From NCBI RefSeq assembly GCF_014109805.1, contig NZ_CP059400.1, positions 124,001 to 188,000 of the forward strand: DNA of 64,000 nucleotides. The letters run 5' to 3'. The notes beneath the pieces are model-generated. The model saw only the letters and a program-made list of their open reading frames with translations. It made no database searches and was not told the DNA's origin. Shown here piece after piece: positions 8,175 to 16,185 of the stretch. The translations under genes were made by a program, and so were the position numbers. The stretch is from Legionella sp. PC1000 (GTDB taxonomy: Bacteria > Pseudomonadota > Gammaproteobacteria > Legionellales > Legionellaceae). Each line of letters opens with the position of its first letter. Position 1 is the first letter of the stretch.

Positions 8175-9773
8175 TCATAAAGACTTTCCAGCCCTAATGA
8201 GGCTACCCAATCCCTCTTCCTCCAGGGCTTTTTGTAAATGAAAACGTATTTGGGCAGGATGTTCAAATTCCAAGACTTCGGCAAGAATTTTGCGGGCGTT
8301 TGCAATAGCGAAATTACGAATAACCCATTTCACTCGCGGTAAACTTGAAGAGTTCATACTTAAGGTATCAAAGCCCATGGCGATTAACAAAATAACAGCT
8401 AAAGGGTCACTGGCCATTTCCCCGCAAATACTCACTTCTACTCCTGCTGCATGACCCCCTTCAACAACTTTTAGCAAAACACGCAACATGGCAGGATGCA
8501 TGGAATCATAAAGGCCTGCAACGCGTGCATTGTTTCTATCTACGGCCAGAAAATATTGGGTCAAGTCATTGCTGCCTACAGAGATAAAATCAACACGTTT
8601 GGCGATTTCACGTGCTAAATAAGCAGCTGCTGGGACTTCAATCATAACCCCTAACTTTGGTTTTTCAATGGCACAACCTTCTTCTAATAATTCAGTGAAC
8701 GCTTGATCAATAAGATAGGAGGCTTCTTCGACCTCACTTAAATTGGTGACCATAGGCAACATAATTCGCAAATTATTCAACTCTTCGCTTGCACGCATCA
8801 TTGCACGGATTTGCATCAGGAAGACATCAGGATGATCTAGAGTGACGCGAATTCCTCGCCACCCCAAATAGGGGTTATCTTCTGCAACAGGAAAATAGGG
8901 AAGTACTTTATCACCACCAATATCAAGAGTTCGCATCGTCACAGGATGTGGCGCAAAAGCTTTCAATGTTTGTCGATAAATAATAGTTTGTTCATCTTCT
9001 GAAGGGAAATGATCCCGACTCATAAAAGGGACTTCTGAGCGATATAAGCCAACGCCTTCTGCGCCGACACTCATGGATAGGCCAGCGTCCATAGCTAAAC
9101 CGGTATTCACTTGTAAAGAAACCTTATAGTTGTCAACAGTTTCAGCAGGTTTATCTCGTAAACTAACCAGACTCTGATTCAACGCCTGCTCTTCTTGCTC
9201 TAGAAGCTTGAATTCTGCGAGCACTGATTTTGATGGGGAAATATAAACTTGCCCATAATATCCATCAACAATAATGGCACGGCGGGAAATCAAATCTAAT
9301 TTTAAACCACGAACGCCCATAACTGTAGGGACACCCAAGGCACGTGCTAAAATGGCGACATGTGAATTATTGGAACCTTTGGCTGATATAACTCCAGCCA
9401 GATATCCTTCAGGAATTTCTGCTAATGCTGCAGCGGTTACTTCTTCCCCAACTAAAACTGTCCTTTTGGGATAAATAATTTCTTCTTGTTGCGACCATTG
9501 TAATGCTGCTAAAACACGACGTCCCAAATCACGAAAATCACTGGCTCGTTCACGAAGATATGAATCTTCCATATTTTCAAATTGTGCGATGTGTTTTTTA
9601 ATGACCGTCGCCAAAGCAGCTTGGGCTCCAATTTTCTCTTTACGGATTACCTGCTCTACTTCAATACCCAAACTGTCTTTATCAAGAATGCGTAAGTACA
9701 CATCAAACAGCGCATGCTCATCTTCCGCAACAACGGATTTCATGCGTTTGCTTAAGCGGTGCATGTCATCCCT
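8175..9773 (-). pseudogene. ptsP: ptsP 3' fragment: PTS-Ntr enzyme I, C-terminal 70 percent
   Basis: The native part encodes about 532 residues of the nitrogen-type phosphotransferase enzyme I, from the helical NPr-binding part of the N domain to the C-terminal PEP-binding TIM barrel. The phosphorylated His is in GSNNSHVAILARAL, the PEP signature appears as GGDKVLPYF, and SVGSNDLTQYFLAVDR and ICGEMASDP are the barrel motifs. An open frame continues upstream into the IS end, with an ATG at 9806 (MDALENWFTEP), but those first residues come from the insertion sequence. Removing the IS and one CTAG copy rejoins this piece in frame with 10639-11340 to give 765 residues, close to a normal PtsP. Confidence 0.93.
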
Positions 9774-9775
9774 AG
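9772..9775. repeat. Target site duplication CTAG, copy 1
   Basis: CTAG directly flanks the left IS end. The second copy is at 10640-10643. A 4-bp palindromic CTAG target fits IS5-family insertion. Confidence 0.85.
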
Positions 9776-9793
9776 GTTCCGTGAACCAATTTT

Positions 9794-10543
9794 CTAGCGC
9801 ATCCATATAAGCGCTCCGGCCAAATGTAAGAACCCGGAAAAAGCGGTCGTTGTTTTATCAAAACGAGAAAAAACACGCCGAAAGTGTTTGATTTTGGAGA
9901 AAAAAGCTTCAACTAAAAACCGCTCTTTGTACTGCTCTTTATCGATTTTTCTTGGGTTCTTCGCATTCTTTTTTGACGGAATGGTTGCAATACAGCCTTG
10001 ACTCTCCAGTGTGTCAACAAGTGCCTGTGAATCATATCCTTTATCTGCAAGAACTATCGTGTCACGCTGCTCCTTCAATAGCTCTGCTGCTTGAGTAATA
10101 TCGTTTCGATGTCCCCCGGTCAGGATAAACTTAATCGGATTCCCCAGTCCATCCACCAAAGCGTGAATTTTAGTGGTAAAACCTCCTTTACTGCGCCCCA
10201 ATGCCTGAGCATCATTCCCTTCCTTGTCGTAACCAGATGCACACGCATGCGCGCGCACTATGGTGGCATCAATCATGACGGCTTGATCATCAACATCGCT
10301 AACTGAAGACATTAAGCCAGTCCAAATGCCGCGATCTGACCACATTTTATATCGCTTGTGAATTTTACGCCAATGTCCGTAATAGGGCGGGAGCAGGCGC
10401 CATTGACAGCCTGTACGTAATACATACCAGACTCCTTCCACAAAGCATCTTGTCTTCTCATTATTCTTAATGTGCAATCCTTTTACTCCTTGCAGAAAAG
10501 AATAAATTGTATCCCAGACTCGTTCTGATATATTATTATACAT
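9794..10543 (-). CDS. IS5-family (IS427-like) DDE transposase
   Basis: 249 residues in a single uninterrupted frame; many IS427-group elements split this gene by a programmed frameshift. The N-terminal region VWYVLRTGCQWRLLPPYYG is the DUF4096-type helix-turn-helix block. Catalytic DDE residues are visible: Asp in VMIDATIVRAHACA, Asp in IVLADKGYDSQAL, and Glu in FLVEAFFSKIKHFRRVFSR. The protein cuts and joins the element ends. It runs almost to the left terminal repeat, and its last codons overlap the frame that reads out into the ptsP 3' fragment. Confidence 0.93.
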   Translation of the reverse strand: MYNNISERVWDTIYSFLQGVKGLHIKNNEKTRCFVEGVWYVLRTGCQWRLLPPYYGHWRKIHKRYKMWSDRGIWTGLMSSVSDVDDQAVMIDATIVRAHACASGYDKEGNDAQALGRSKGGFTTKIHALVDGLGNPIKFILTGGHRNDITQAAELLKEQRDTIVLADKGYDSQALVDTLESQGCIATIPSKKNAKNPRKIDKEQYKERFLVEAFFSKIKHFRRVFSRFDKTTTAFSGFLHLAGALIWMR

Positions 10544-10605
10544 GTAGGCAGTTCCATTAGTGTTGTTAACGATCGCAATCGAATTTCACTATAAAAACTG
10601 CCTAC
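10544..10605 (-). promoter_or_regulatory. Hairpin and possible internal promoter before the transposase start
   Basis: On the minus strand GTAGGCAGTT (10605-10596) pairs with AACTGCCTAC (10553-10544), and the second arm ends directly at the transposase ATG. A possible -10 box TATAGT (10593-10588) lies just after the first arm, so transcripts begun there would lack that arm. This arrangement would block transposase translation only on read-through mRNA from ptsP. The inverted repeat is seen; the mechanism is inferred. Confidence 0.5.
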
Positions 10606-10638
10606 TTTTCAAGTAATTAAAAAAATTGGTTCACGGAA

Positions 10639-11340
10639 CCTAGTGGATTCCAGAGCTTCATAAAATGCATTGATTTCCTCATCCAAAGTTTCCACAGGAT
10701 TTTGTGGAACCGCATCAATATCTGCCTGAGGGTATACAACCACAGCGGTACCTATTCCAATACCGGGAACAGAGCCGATTCCTGCCAGAGCGGTTGTACC
10801 TGTTTCAATTTTTTTGGTAACGCCTATAGGCTTGGGTTGGGTTAATTCAGCCAGTTCCCCTGTTGCTTCAGCATGAGCAATAATTCCGCCAAGTTGGGCA
10901 GCTAAGGTAATTAAAAAAGATTCTTCTGTATCATCGAAACAACGTTGTTCTGTTTGCTGAACAATGAGAACGCCATAGATTTTTCTATGCTGAATAATAG
11001 GTACGCCTAAAAATGCTTTGAAATGCTCTTCTCCCAATAAGGGATTATGATAAAAATCGGGATGGGAAGGAGCATCTTCCAGATTAATAGGTTCTTCGCG
11101 CCGGCCGACAAGACCTACAAGGCCGCTATCAAATGAAATACGAACTCGGAATCGTGCCTGCTTGTTTAAACCTTCGGTCGCAATAAGAACGTATTCAGCA
11201 TGTTTGGTATCGATGAGGTAAACGGAAGCGGCCTCTGCATTAATGGCTTTATTAATGTGTTGCACCAGAATACCAAGGGCTTCGGAGAGCTGCTTGGCTG
11301 CAGTGACTTCTTGAACTATCCGTTTAAGTACTTTGAGCAT
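10639..11340 (-). pseudogene. ptsP: ptsP 5' fragment: GAF domain and start of enzyme I-Ntr
   Basis: The 234 native codons cover the start of PtsP. A GAF sensory domain spans about residues 1-160 (ISFDSGLVGLVGRREEPINL and FLGVPIIQHRKIYGVLIVQQ), followed by a linker and the first strands of the enzyme I N domain (GIGSVPGIGIGTAVVVYP). The frame then enters the IS and stops at 10609 after a few foreign residues (FREPIFLIT). The gene starts 11 bp after the rppH stop, the same rppH-ptsP order as in E. coli. PtsP phosphorylates NPr and controls PTS-Ntr signalling, and it has been reported as a potential virulence factor in L. pneumophila. Here it is almost certainly inactive. Confidence 0.93.
10640..10643. 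repeat. Target site duplication CTAG, copy 2
   Basis: Second copy of the CTAG duplication next to the right IS end; see 9772-9775. Confidence 0.85.
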
Positions 11341-11351
11341 CTACGCTTATA

Positions 11352-11867
11352 TTACCTCTTTTTTCGTTTAATGCCGTAAGGTGTACGACGATTTTTTTTC
11401 AATAAAGGTTCTAACTCTTTTAACGCCTGCATATAAACTTGACGTTTAAAAAAGATAACCTGTCCTTCAGGTTCATGAAAATCAACCCAACGCCAGCTGT
11501 CAAATTCTGGAGAATCACTCAGATCCAGTTTAACTTTTTGCTCACTGGCAATGAGCTTTAATAAATACCATTTCTGTTTTTGCCCTATTACTAAAGGTTC
11601 GCTGCCATGACGCAGATATTGTTTAGGGAGTCTGTATTTAAGCCAGCGCTTGGTAGAACCAATAATTTCTACATCTTCCTTATTCAATCCTACTTCCTCA
11701 TGCAATTCCCGAAACATTGCTTCTAATGATGTTTCACCAGCAGCCAAGCCGCCTTGCGGAAATTGCCAAGCATCATGACCAGTTCTTCTCCCCCAAAAAA
11801 CTCTATTCTGTGCGTTGACTAGGACAATACCTACATTCAACCGATAACCGGCACGATCAATTACCAT
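11352..11867 (-). CDS. rppH: RNA pyrophosphohydrolase RppH (Nudix)
   Basis: 171 residues, the usual RppH length. It removes pyrophosphate from 5'-triphosphorylated mRNA and so starts RNase E-dependent decay. The Nudix box spans residues 39-61 (GGLAAGETSLEA then MFRELHEEVGL) and contains the metal-binding REXXEE core. The N-terminal GYRLNVGIVL and WQFPQGG are typical of the RppH group rather than general Nudix enzymes. The C-terminus is very basic (KKNRRTPYGIKRKKR). It is first gene of the rppH-ptsP pair and divergent from ansA. Confidence 0.95.
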   Translation of the reverse strand: MVIDRAGYRLNVGIVLVNAQNRVFWGRRTGHDAWQFPQGGLAAGETSLEAMFRELHEEVGLNKEDVEIIGSTKRWLKYRLPKQYLRHGSEPLVIGQKQKWYLLKLIASEQKVKLDLSDSPEFDSWRWVDFHEPEGQVIFFKRQVYMQALKELEPLLKKNRRTPYGIKRKKR

Positions 11868-12107
11868 GATGTCACTGTTTAGATTAAACTGCTAATAGCT
11901 TGATTTTTCCATAAACAGCGAGAGCTTGGCAATTAAATCCGTAATTATTATTGAAAAAAGATAACTACTCAATAAAAACTGACTTATCTTCTTTTTCTGG
12001 ACCTTGCTTACAGCAACAGGACCCCTTTTTTTCATTCAATAAAAGTAATACACCATTTCAAATCATTTGGTTATATAATTGAGTAAAATATTCTAATTTA
12101 CAATCAT

Positions 12108-13118
12108 ATGAAAAAGAGAATTTTAATTATCAATACTGGCGGTACCATCAGTTGCATTAAAACAGAGAATGGTTATGAGCCCGCTGCAGGTTATGTGGAA
12201 GCTGCATTGCAACAAATAACTTTGCTCAAACATAAAGACATGCCTGAATATTCGGTAAAAGAATACAGTCCATTGCTTGATTCATCCAATATGACCGTAT
12301 ACGACTGGAACCGAATAGCCAGAGATATAGCGGATGATTATGCAAATTTTGATGGCTTTGTCGTTTTTCACGGTACTGATACCATGGCCTATACGGCATC
12401 GGCTTTGTCTTTTATGCTGGAGAATTTAAGCAAACCAGTAATTATTACAGGTTCCCAAATTCCTTTATCGGAAGTACGTAATGATGCAATAGATAATGTG
12501 GTTACTTCATTATGGCTTTGTGCAAATCAGCCCATACATGAAGTATGCATTTACTTTAATCAACATTTATTACGTGGCAATCGCACACAAAAGATTAGTT
12601 CGCAAGGATTTAAGGCTTTTGATTCGCCGAATTATCCACGTTTAGCAGCGATAGGTATAGACATTAAGGTGCAGAAAAATCTTGTGCTCAAGCGGTCGCA
12701 GAAGTCATTTCACTTACAAACGATAGAACCCCAATTTATTGCTAATTTCAGATTATTCCCAGGGTTTGCTACCGATGTTTTAGCTTATATCTTAAATCAA
12801 CCCATATGTGGTTTGATCTTGGAAACATATGGTGCAGGCAATGCGCAAAATAATGACCCCCGTTTTTTAAAATTGCTGAAAGATGCCTGCGCGCGCGGCG
12901 TGATCATTATTAACTGCACTCAATGCCAACAGGGCGGGGTAGAAATGAGTCAATACGCTACGGGTCATTCCTTAAAAAAGGCAGGACTGATTAGCGGCCA
13001 TGATATGACTCCGGAAGCAGCGCATTGCAAGTTACTGTATTTGCTCAGTAAACGATTGGACATTTCAGAAATAAAAAGACTGATGGAAACAGATCTTTGT
13101 GGGGAATTGACTGCCTAA
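12108..13118 (+). CDS. ansA: Type I L-asparaginase (AnsA-like)
   Basis: 336 residues of the cytoplasmic type I asparaginase family, hydrolysing L-asparagine to aspartate and ammonia. The first active-site motif NTGGTIS lies at residues 9-15, and the second, HGTDTMAYT, at 88-96 (Thr90, Asp91). ITGSQIPLSEVRNDA and YGAGNAQ further support the family. There is no signal peptide, so it is not the periplasmic type II enzyme. It is monocistronic, with an upstream region of about 240 bp shared with rppH. An AT-rich TATAAT at 12074 could be its -10 box, but no good -35 was found. Confidence 0.93.
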   Translation: MKKRILIINTGGTISCIKTENGYEPAAGYVEAALQQITLLKHKDMPEYSVKEYSPLLDSSNMTVYDWNRIARDIADDYANFDGFVVFHGTDTMAYTASALSFMLENLSKPVIITGSQIPLSEVRNDAIDNVVTSLWLCANQPIHEVCIYFNQHLLRGNRTQKISSQGFKAFDSPNYPRLAAIGIDIKVQKNLVLKRSQKSFHLQTIEPQFIANFRLFPGFATDVLAYILNQPICGLILETYGAGNAQNNDPRFLKLLKDACARGVIIINCTQCQQGGVEMSQYATGHSLKKAGLISGHDMTPEAAHCKLLYLLSKRLDISEIKRLMETDLCGELTA

Positions 13119-13144
13119 TCAGGGGCTTGGAAGTCGGAGTATCA

Positions 13145-13203
13145 CGCAACGAGGCCCGGATTGAAACATTTTTATTGAGTTTCGAATCCCAGGGGTTGTT
13201 GCG
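13145..13203. terminator. Imperfect inverted repeat between convergent genes
   Basis: CGCAAC at 13145-13150 pairs with GTTGCG at 13198-13203, and further inside CCCGGATTGAAAC pairs imperfectly with GTTTCGAATCCCAGGGG around an AT-rich loop. It may terminate both ansA and the convergent gene at 13232. Confidence 0.45.
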
Positions 13204-13231
13204 AGTATACTACCGGAACGTATATACAGAT

Positions 13232-14179
13232 TTAAACGGATAACTTCGATTCCTCACTTTTTTCCTTTTCTGCGGTTGGACATCGTTCTTTAATTTCCTC
13301 AAGCGCATTGTCCATAGCGACTTTTAATCGTCCTCTGCTGGGCTTTATGGTAGGTGCTTTAACCTTAGCCACTGCAATCAATGTTACTTGTACAGGTATC
13401 GACTCAATCGGTTTTGATTCTTCACAAATCCCGGCATTCTCTCTTTGAATCGCGTCTATTGCTTCAAGAACAAAAGTCTTACGTAAATCAGTGTAATTAG
13501 GTTTTTCTTTATCTAAACCATCCAGTTTTTCCTTACATTTGAGAATATGTTTCATCAGGCACTCTTCTTTTTTAGCTCTGATTTCTATTGCTGTGGAATG
13601 GCTAATGGAATTGGAAACAGTTTCGTATATTTTAGCAAGCATGCCTTCTCCAGGAGGGCAAAGAATATGCTCTCCCAAATAATAAGCTGCATGAGCACAG
13701 AGCAGGCTAAATGGATCATCATCATCGGGTACGTCAATCAGGCTAAATGGTTTCTCACCAAGAGATGTTTTCTTCTCACCAAGAGATGCTTTCTCAATAA
13801 GAAATGCTTTCTCAGCAAGAGCTGGTTTTTCAACAAGAGCGCGATAGAACCTGTCTAGGCTGGAATTAAGCGCACTTAAAGTGTCATTCAAACCGCCTCT
13901 TTTCCATGATTTTTTTGCACGCAAAAGCTCAACTCCAGTGTCTGTTTTACTGATCAGATCTTTTATTGCCTCCAAATTATTTTTATCTGTATCTTCCGTA
14001 GAAAAATCTGAAATTAATTTTTCTAGGTTACGTGTTATAGTCCTTTGTTGTTCGGAATGTTTCGTATCGCGGAAATATCCATAAAACATCCCGTTATCAT
14101 CAGCAATCGAATCTTCTATTGATTTATTCAAAACGCGATCTATAAGTGCTTTAGCTGTTCTCACTAATATTGATGGCAT
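13232..14179 (-). CDS. Unknown cytosolic protein with short EK-rich repeats; effector-like C-terminus
   Basis: 315 residues, no recognised domain, no signal peptide or membrane helix. Around residues 115-150 a short degenerate repeat of the type xLxEKxxL occurs four to five times (VEKPALAEKAFLIEKASLGE, then a further SLGEKPFSL), mirrored in the DNA by repeated CACCAAGAGATG. The C-terminal end is Glu-rich (EEIKERCPTAEKEKSEESK) with hydrophobic residues near the end (LSV), a composition often seen in Dot/Icm type IV substrates of Legionella. This is suggestive only. No neighbour indicates a function. Confidence 0.75.
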   Translation of the reverse strand: MPSILVRTAKALIDRVLNKSIEDSIADDNGMFYGYFRDTKHSEQQRTITRNLEKLISDFSTEDTDKNNLEAIKDLISKTDTGVELLRAKKSWKRGGLNDTLSALNSSLDRFYRALVEKPALAEKAFLIEKASLGEKKTSLGEKPFSLIDVPDDDDPFSLLCAHAAYYLGEHILCPPGEGMLAKIYETVSNSISHSTAIEIRAKKEECLMKHILKCKEKLDGLDKEKPNYTDLRKTFVLEAIDAIQRENAGICEESKPIESIPVQVTLIAVAKVKAPTIKPSRGRLKVAMDNALEEIKERCPTAEKEKSEESKLSV

Positions 14180-14284
14180 AGCTCTACTCCTTGAACTGTA
14201 ATTTAGTTATCATACCCCTTTTTACTTATGTAATATTGAGGCAGATTGTTTTATTAAAATCTTAACTTAGGAACTCATAACTCC

Positions 14285-15664
14285 ATGAATTTACAAATTA
14301 TTATTTTAGCTGCAGGTCAGGGTAAGCGGATGTATTCCAGTACTCCTAAAGTACTTCACCAAATTGCAGGGAAGCCCATGTTAACTCGGGTAGTGGAAAC
14401 CGCACAGCAACTAAATCCTGATGTAATCCATGTTATATACGGTCATGGTGGTGAACAACTTAAGAACTCACTCCCTGACTTACCTGTGCATTGGGTATAT
14501 CAGGCAGAACAATTAGGCACAGGTCATGCAGTAATGCAGGCTTTACCTTTTATTCCACCACAAACACAAGTATTGGTTCTATCTGCTGATGTACCGCTTA
14601 TTCAAGCAGACACGCTACGCACTTTAATTGCGTGCGGCAATACAGCAAACGCTCATCAATCCATTTTGTCACTCTTAGTTGCTCATCTTGAAGATCCGAG
14701 TGGTCTTGGACGTATTGTTAGAGACAACCAAGGTGAAGTTTCCATCATTGTAGAAGAAAAAGATGCAAATGAGCAAGAAAAGAATATAAAAGAAATTTAT
14801 TCAGGAATTTGTTGTGCCATTTCTGATGATTTGGAAAAGTGGTTGCCCCATTTGGGTAATGATAATGCGCAATCTGAATTCTATCTCACTGAAATTATTG
14901 CTTTAGCTGTTGCCAGTCAAACACCAATTAGAACATTGAGTGTAAAAGATAGCTCAGAAATTCAGGGTGTAAATAACCGCTTGCAATTGCAGCAATTAGA
15001 GCGAATATGGCAAGTACGACACGCTGAGAAATTATTGCAACAGGGAGTAGCTATAGCTGATGCAAATCGTTTTGATCTACGCGGTGAGTTAATCTGCGGT
15101 AAAGACGTATTCATTGATGTGAATTGTGTATTTAAAGGGAAGGTGACTCTCGGAGACGGTTGCTCTATAGGACCTAATTGCATACTTACTGATGTAAGTT
15201 TGGATGCAGGTTGTGAGGTTTATGCTAACAGCGTTTTGGAAGGTTGTAACATAGCAAATGATTGTACTATTGGTCCGTTTGCTCGATTAAGGGCAGGAAC
15301 CGAATTAGCTGCACATTGTAAGATAGGCAATTTTGTTGAAACCAAAAAAGCCATATTTGATGAGGGTTCCAAAGCCAGTCATTTAAGTTATTTAGGGGAT
15401 GTGAGTTTAGGGAAAGAAGTTAATGTGGGAGCAGGTACAATTACTTGCAATTACGATGGAGTGAATAAACACAAAACCATCATTGAAGATGGTGTTTTTG
15501 TCGGTTCAGACACCCAATTTGTTGCGCCGGTGACTGTAGGTGCTTATGCGACTATAGGAGCAGGCAGTACCATTCGAAAGGATGTACCTCCTGGTGAATT
15601 AACTCTTACTGAATCAAGACAGAAAACAGTTTATGGTTGGAAGAGACCAGTAAAAAAGGAATAA
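14285..15664 (+). CDS. glmU: Bifunctional UDP-GlcNAc pyrophosphorylase / GlcN-1-P acetyltransferase
   Basis: 459 residues, normal GlmU length. The N-terminal pyrophosphorylase domain begins with LAAGQGKRMYSSTPKVLHQI (residues 8-27), and LGTGHAVMQA and LSADVPLI follow. From about residue 255 the hexapeptide-repeat left-handed beta-helix begins, with FVETKKAIFDEGSKASHLSY and GVFVGSDTQFVAPVTVG near the acetyltransferase active site. It makes UDP-GlcNAc, the precursor for peptidoglycan, lipid A and the sugar cluster at the right of this window. glmS lies separately at 39731. A repeat-rich gap follows it. Confidence 0.97.
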   Translation: MNLQIIILAAGQGKRMYSSTPKVLHQIAGKPMLTRVVETAQQLNPDVIHVIYGHGGEQLKNSLPDLPVHWVYQAEQLGTGHAVMQALPFIPPQTQVLVLSADVPLIQADTLRTLIACGNTANAHQSILSLLVAHLEDPSGLGRIVRDNQGEVSIIVEEKDANEQEKNIKEIYSGICCAISDDLEKWLPHLGNDNAQSEFYLTEIIALAVASQTPIRTLSVKDSSEIQGVNNRLQLQQLERIWQVRHAEKLLQQGVAIADANRFDLRGELICGKDVFIDVNCVFKGKVTLGDGCSIGPNCILTDVSLDAGCEVYANSVLEGCNIANDCTIGPFARLRAGTELAAHCKIGNFVETKKAIFDEGSKASHLSYLGDVSLGKEVNVGAGTITCNYDGVNKHKTIIEDGVFVGSDTQFVAPVTVGAYATIGAGSTIRKDVPPGELTLTESRQKTVYGWKRPVKKE

Positions 15665-15802
15665 CGCACGGAAAGCCATATTTGGCTCATCTTGAACGAA
15701 AATAAGCTGATAAATGCTCAGATATTGATGTGTCAACTTTGACCATTTTAGATTTTCCCCAGAGGAATCAACGGTGTTGACCTTAGGAATTTATCCTTAT
15801 CA

Positions 15803-15909
15803 CTACGTCCTGCGCTTTATGCGCGGTATCCAGAACGATATTTTAAGATGCCGCTGAGCATTTCTAGAGCAAGATCCCCTGGATACCGCGCATAAAGCGC
15901 GGTACGTAG
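15803..15909. repeat. Family B palindromic element, complete
   Basis: 107-bp imperfect palindrome. CTACGTCCTGCGCTTTATGC at the left pairs with GCATAAAGCGCGGTACGTAG at the right, around an internal stretch containing AGAACGATATTTTAAGATGC and TCTAGAGCAAGATCCCC. The copy at 30954-31060 is nearly identical, internal part included. Two copies of a roughly 25-bp unit (AAGCGCGGTA(C/G)GTAGGCGAAAAA type) extend from its right end. Confidence 0.88.
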
Positions 15910-15960
15910 ACGAAGAAATTAAGCGCGGTAGGTAGGCGAAAAATTTAGTGGAGGTTTCTC

Positions 15961-16009
15961 AAAACTGACGATACCTCAGGTAAACAGACCCTGAACGATC
16001 GTCAGTTTT
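15961..16009. terminator. Hairpin AAAACTGACGAT...ATCGTCAGTTTT
   Basis: Perfect 12-bp arms at 15961-15972 and 15998-16009, plus an inner TCAGG/CCTGA pairing. A T-run follows on the plus strand. The same sequence forms the middle inverted-repeat layer around the element at 30954, so this is part of the repeat family. It may act as a terminator downstream of glmU. Confidence 0.6.
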
Positions 16010-16061
16010 TTAAATTTATCGTGTACCACTTAAGTTTCTCTACGTACTGCTTTAAATTTCT

Positions 16062-16117
16062 CTACGTACCGCGCTTTATGCCTGAGAGATGGTCACTTTT
16101 TGTGACCATCTCTCAGG
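16062..16117. repeat. Truncated family B half joined to a perfect 16-bp-stem hairpin
   Basis: CTACGTACCGCGCTTTATG (16062-16080) stops in mid-unit and runs straight into CCTGAGAGATGGTCAC-TTTTT-GTGACCATCTCTCAGG (16081-16117), a perfect 16-bp stem with a 5-base loop. A truncated family A half (ACTTGTCCGCGGGATCTGG, 16118-16136) follows directly. It is noncoding. Confidence 0.8.
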
Positions 16118-16185
16118 ACTTGTCCGCGGGATCTGGCATGAAAGAGCAAACTCTCAGTCCTTAACAATTATGGAAAATTAGAGAT

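Larger units (their letters stand above)
9776..10639 (-). mobile_element. IS5-family insertion sequence, 864 bp, complete
   Basis: Perfect 18-bp terminal inverted repeats: GTTCCGTGAACCAATTTT at 9776-9793 and its reverse complement at 10622-10639. Direct CTAG target duplications lie outside. It carries one transposase gene and sits inside ptsP in the same orientation. Intact ends, an intact transposase frame and an uneroded target duplication suggest a recent insertion. Confidence 0.93.

Noticed and set aside
8175-9806. Intact 543-residue gene for enzyme I
   Set aside because: Its first residues come from the IS end. It is the 3' part of the disrupted ptsP.
13119-13231. tRNA gene (TTCGAATCCC looks like a T-arm)
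   Set aside because: No matching acceptor stem or anticodon arm could be built. It fits an imperfect intergenic hairpin better.
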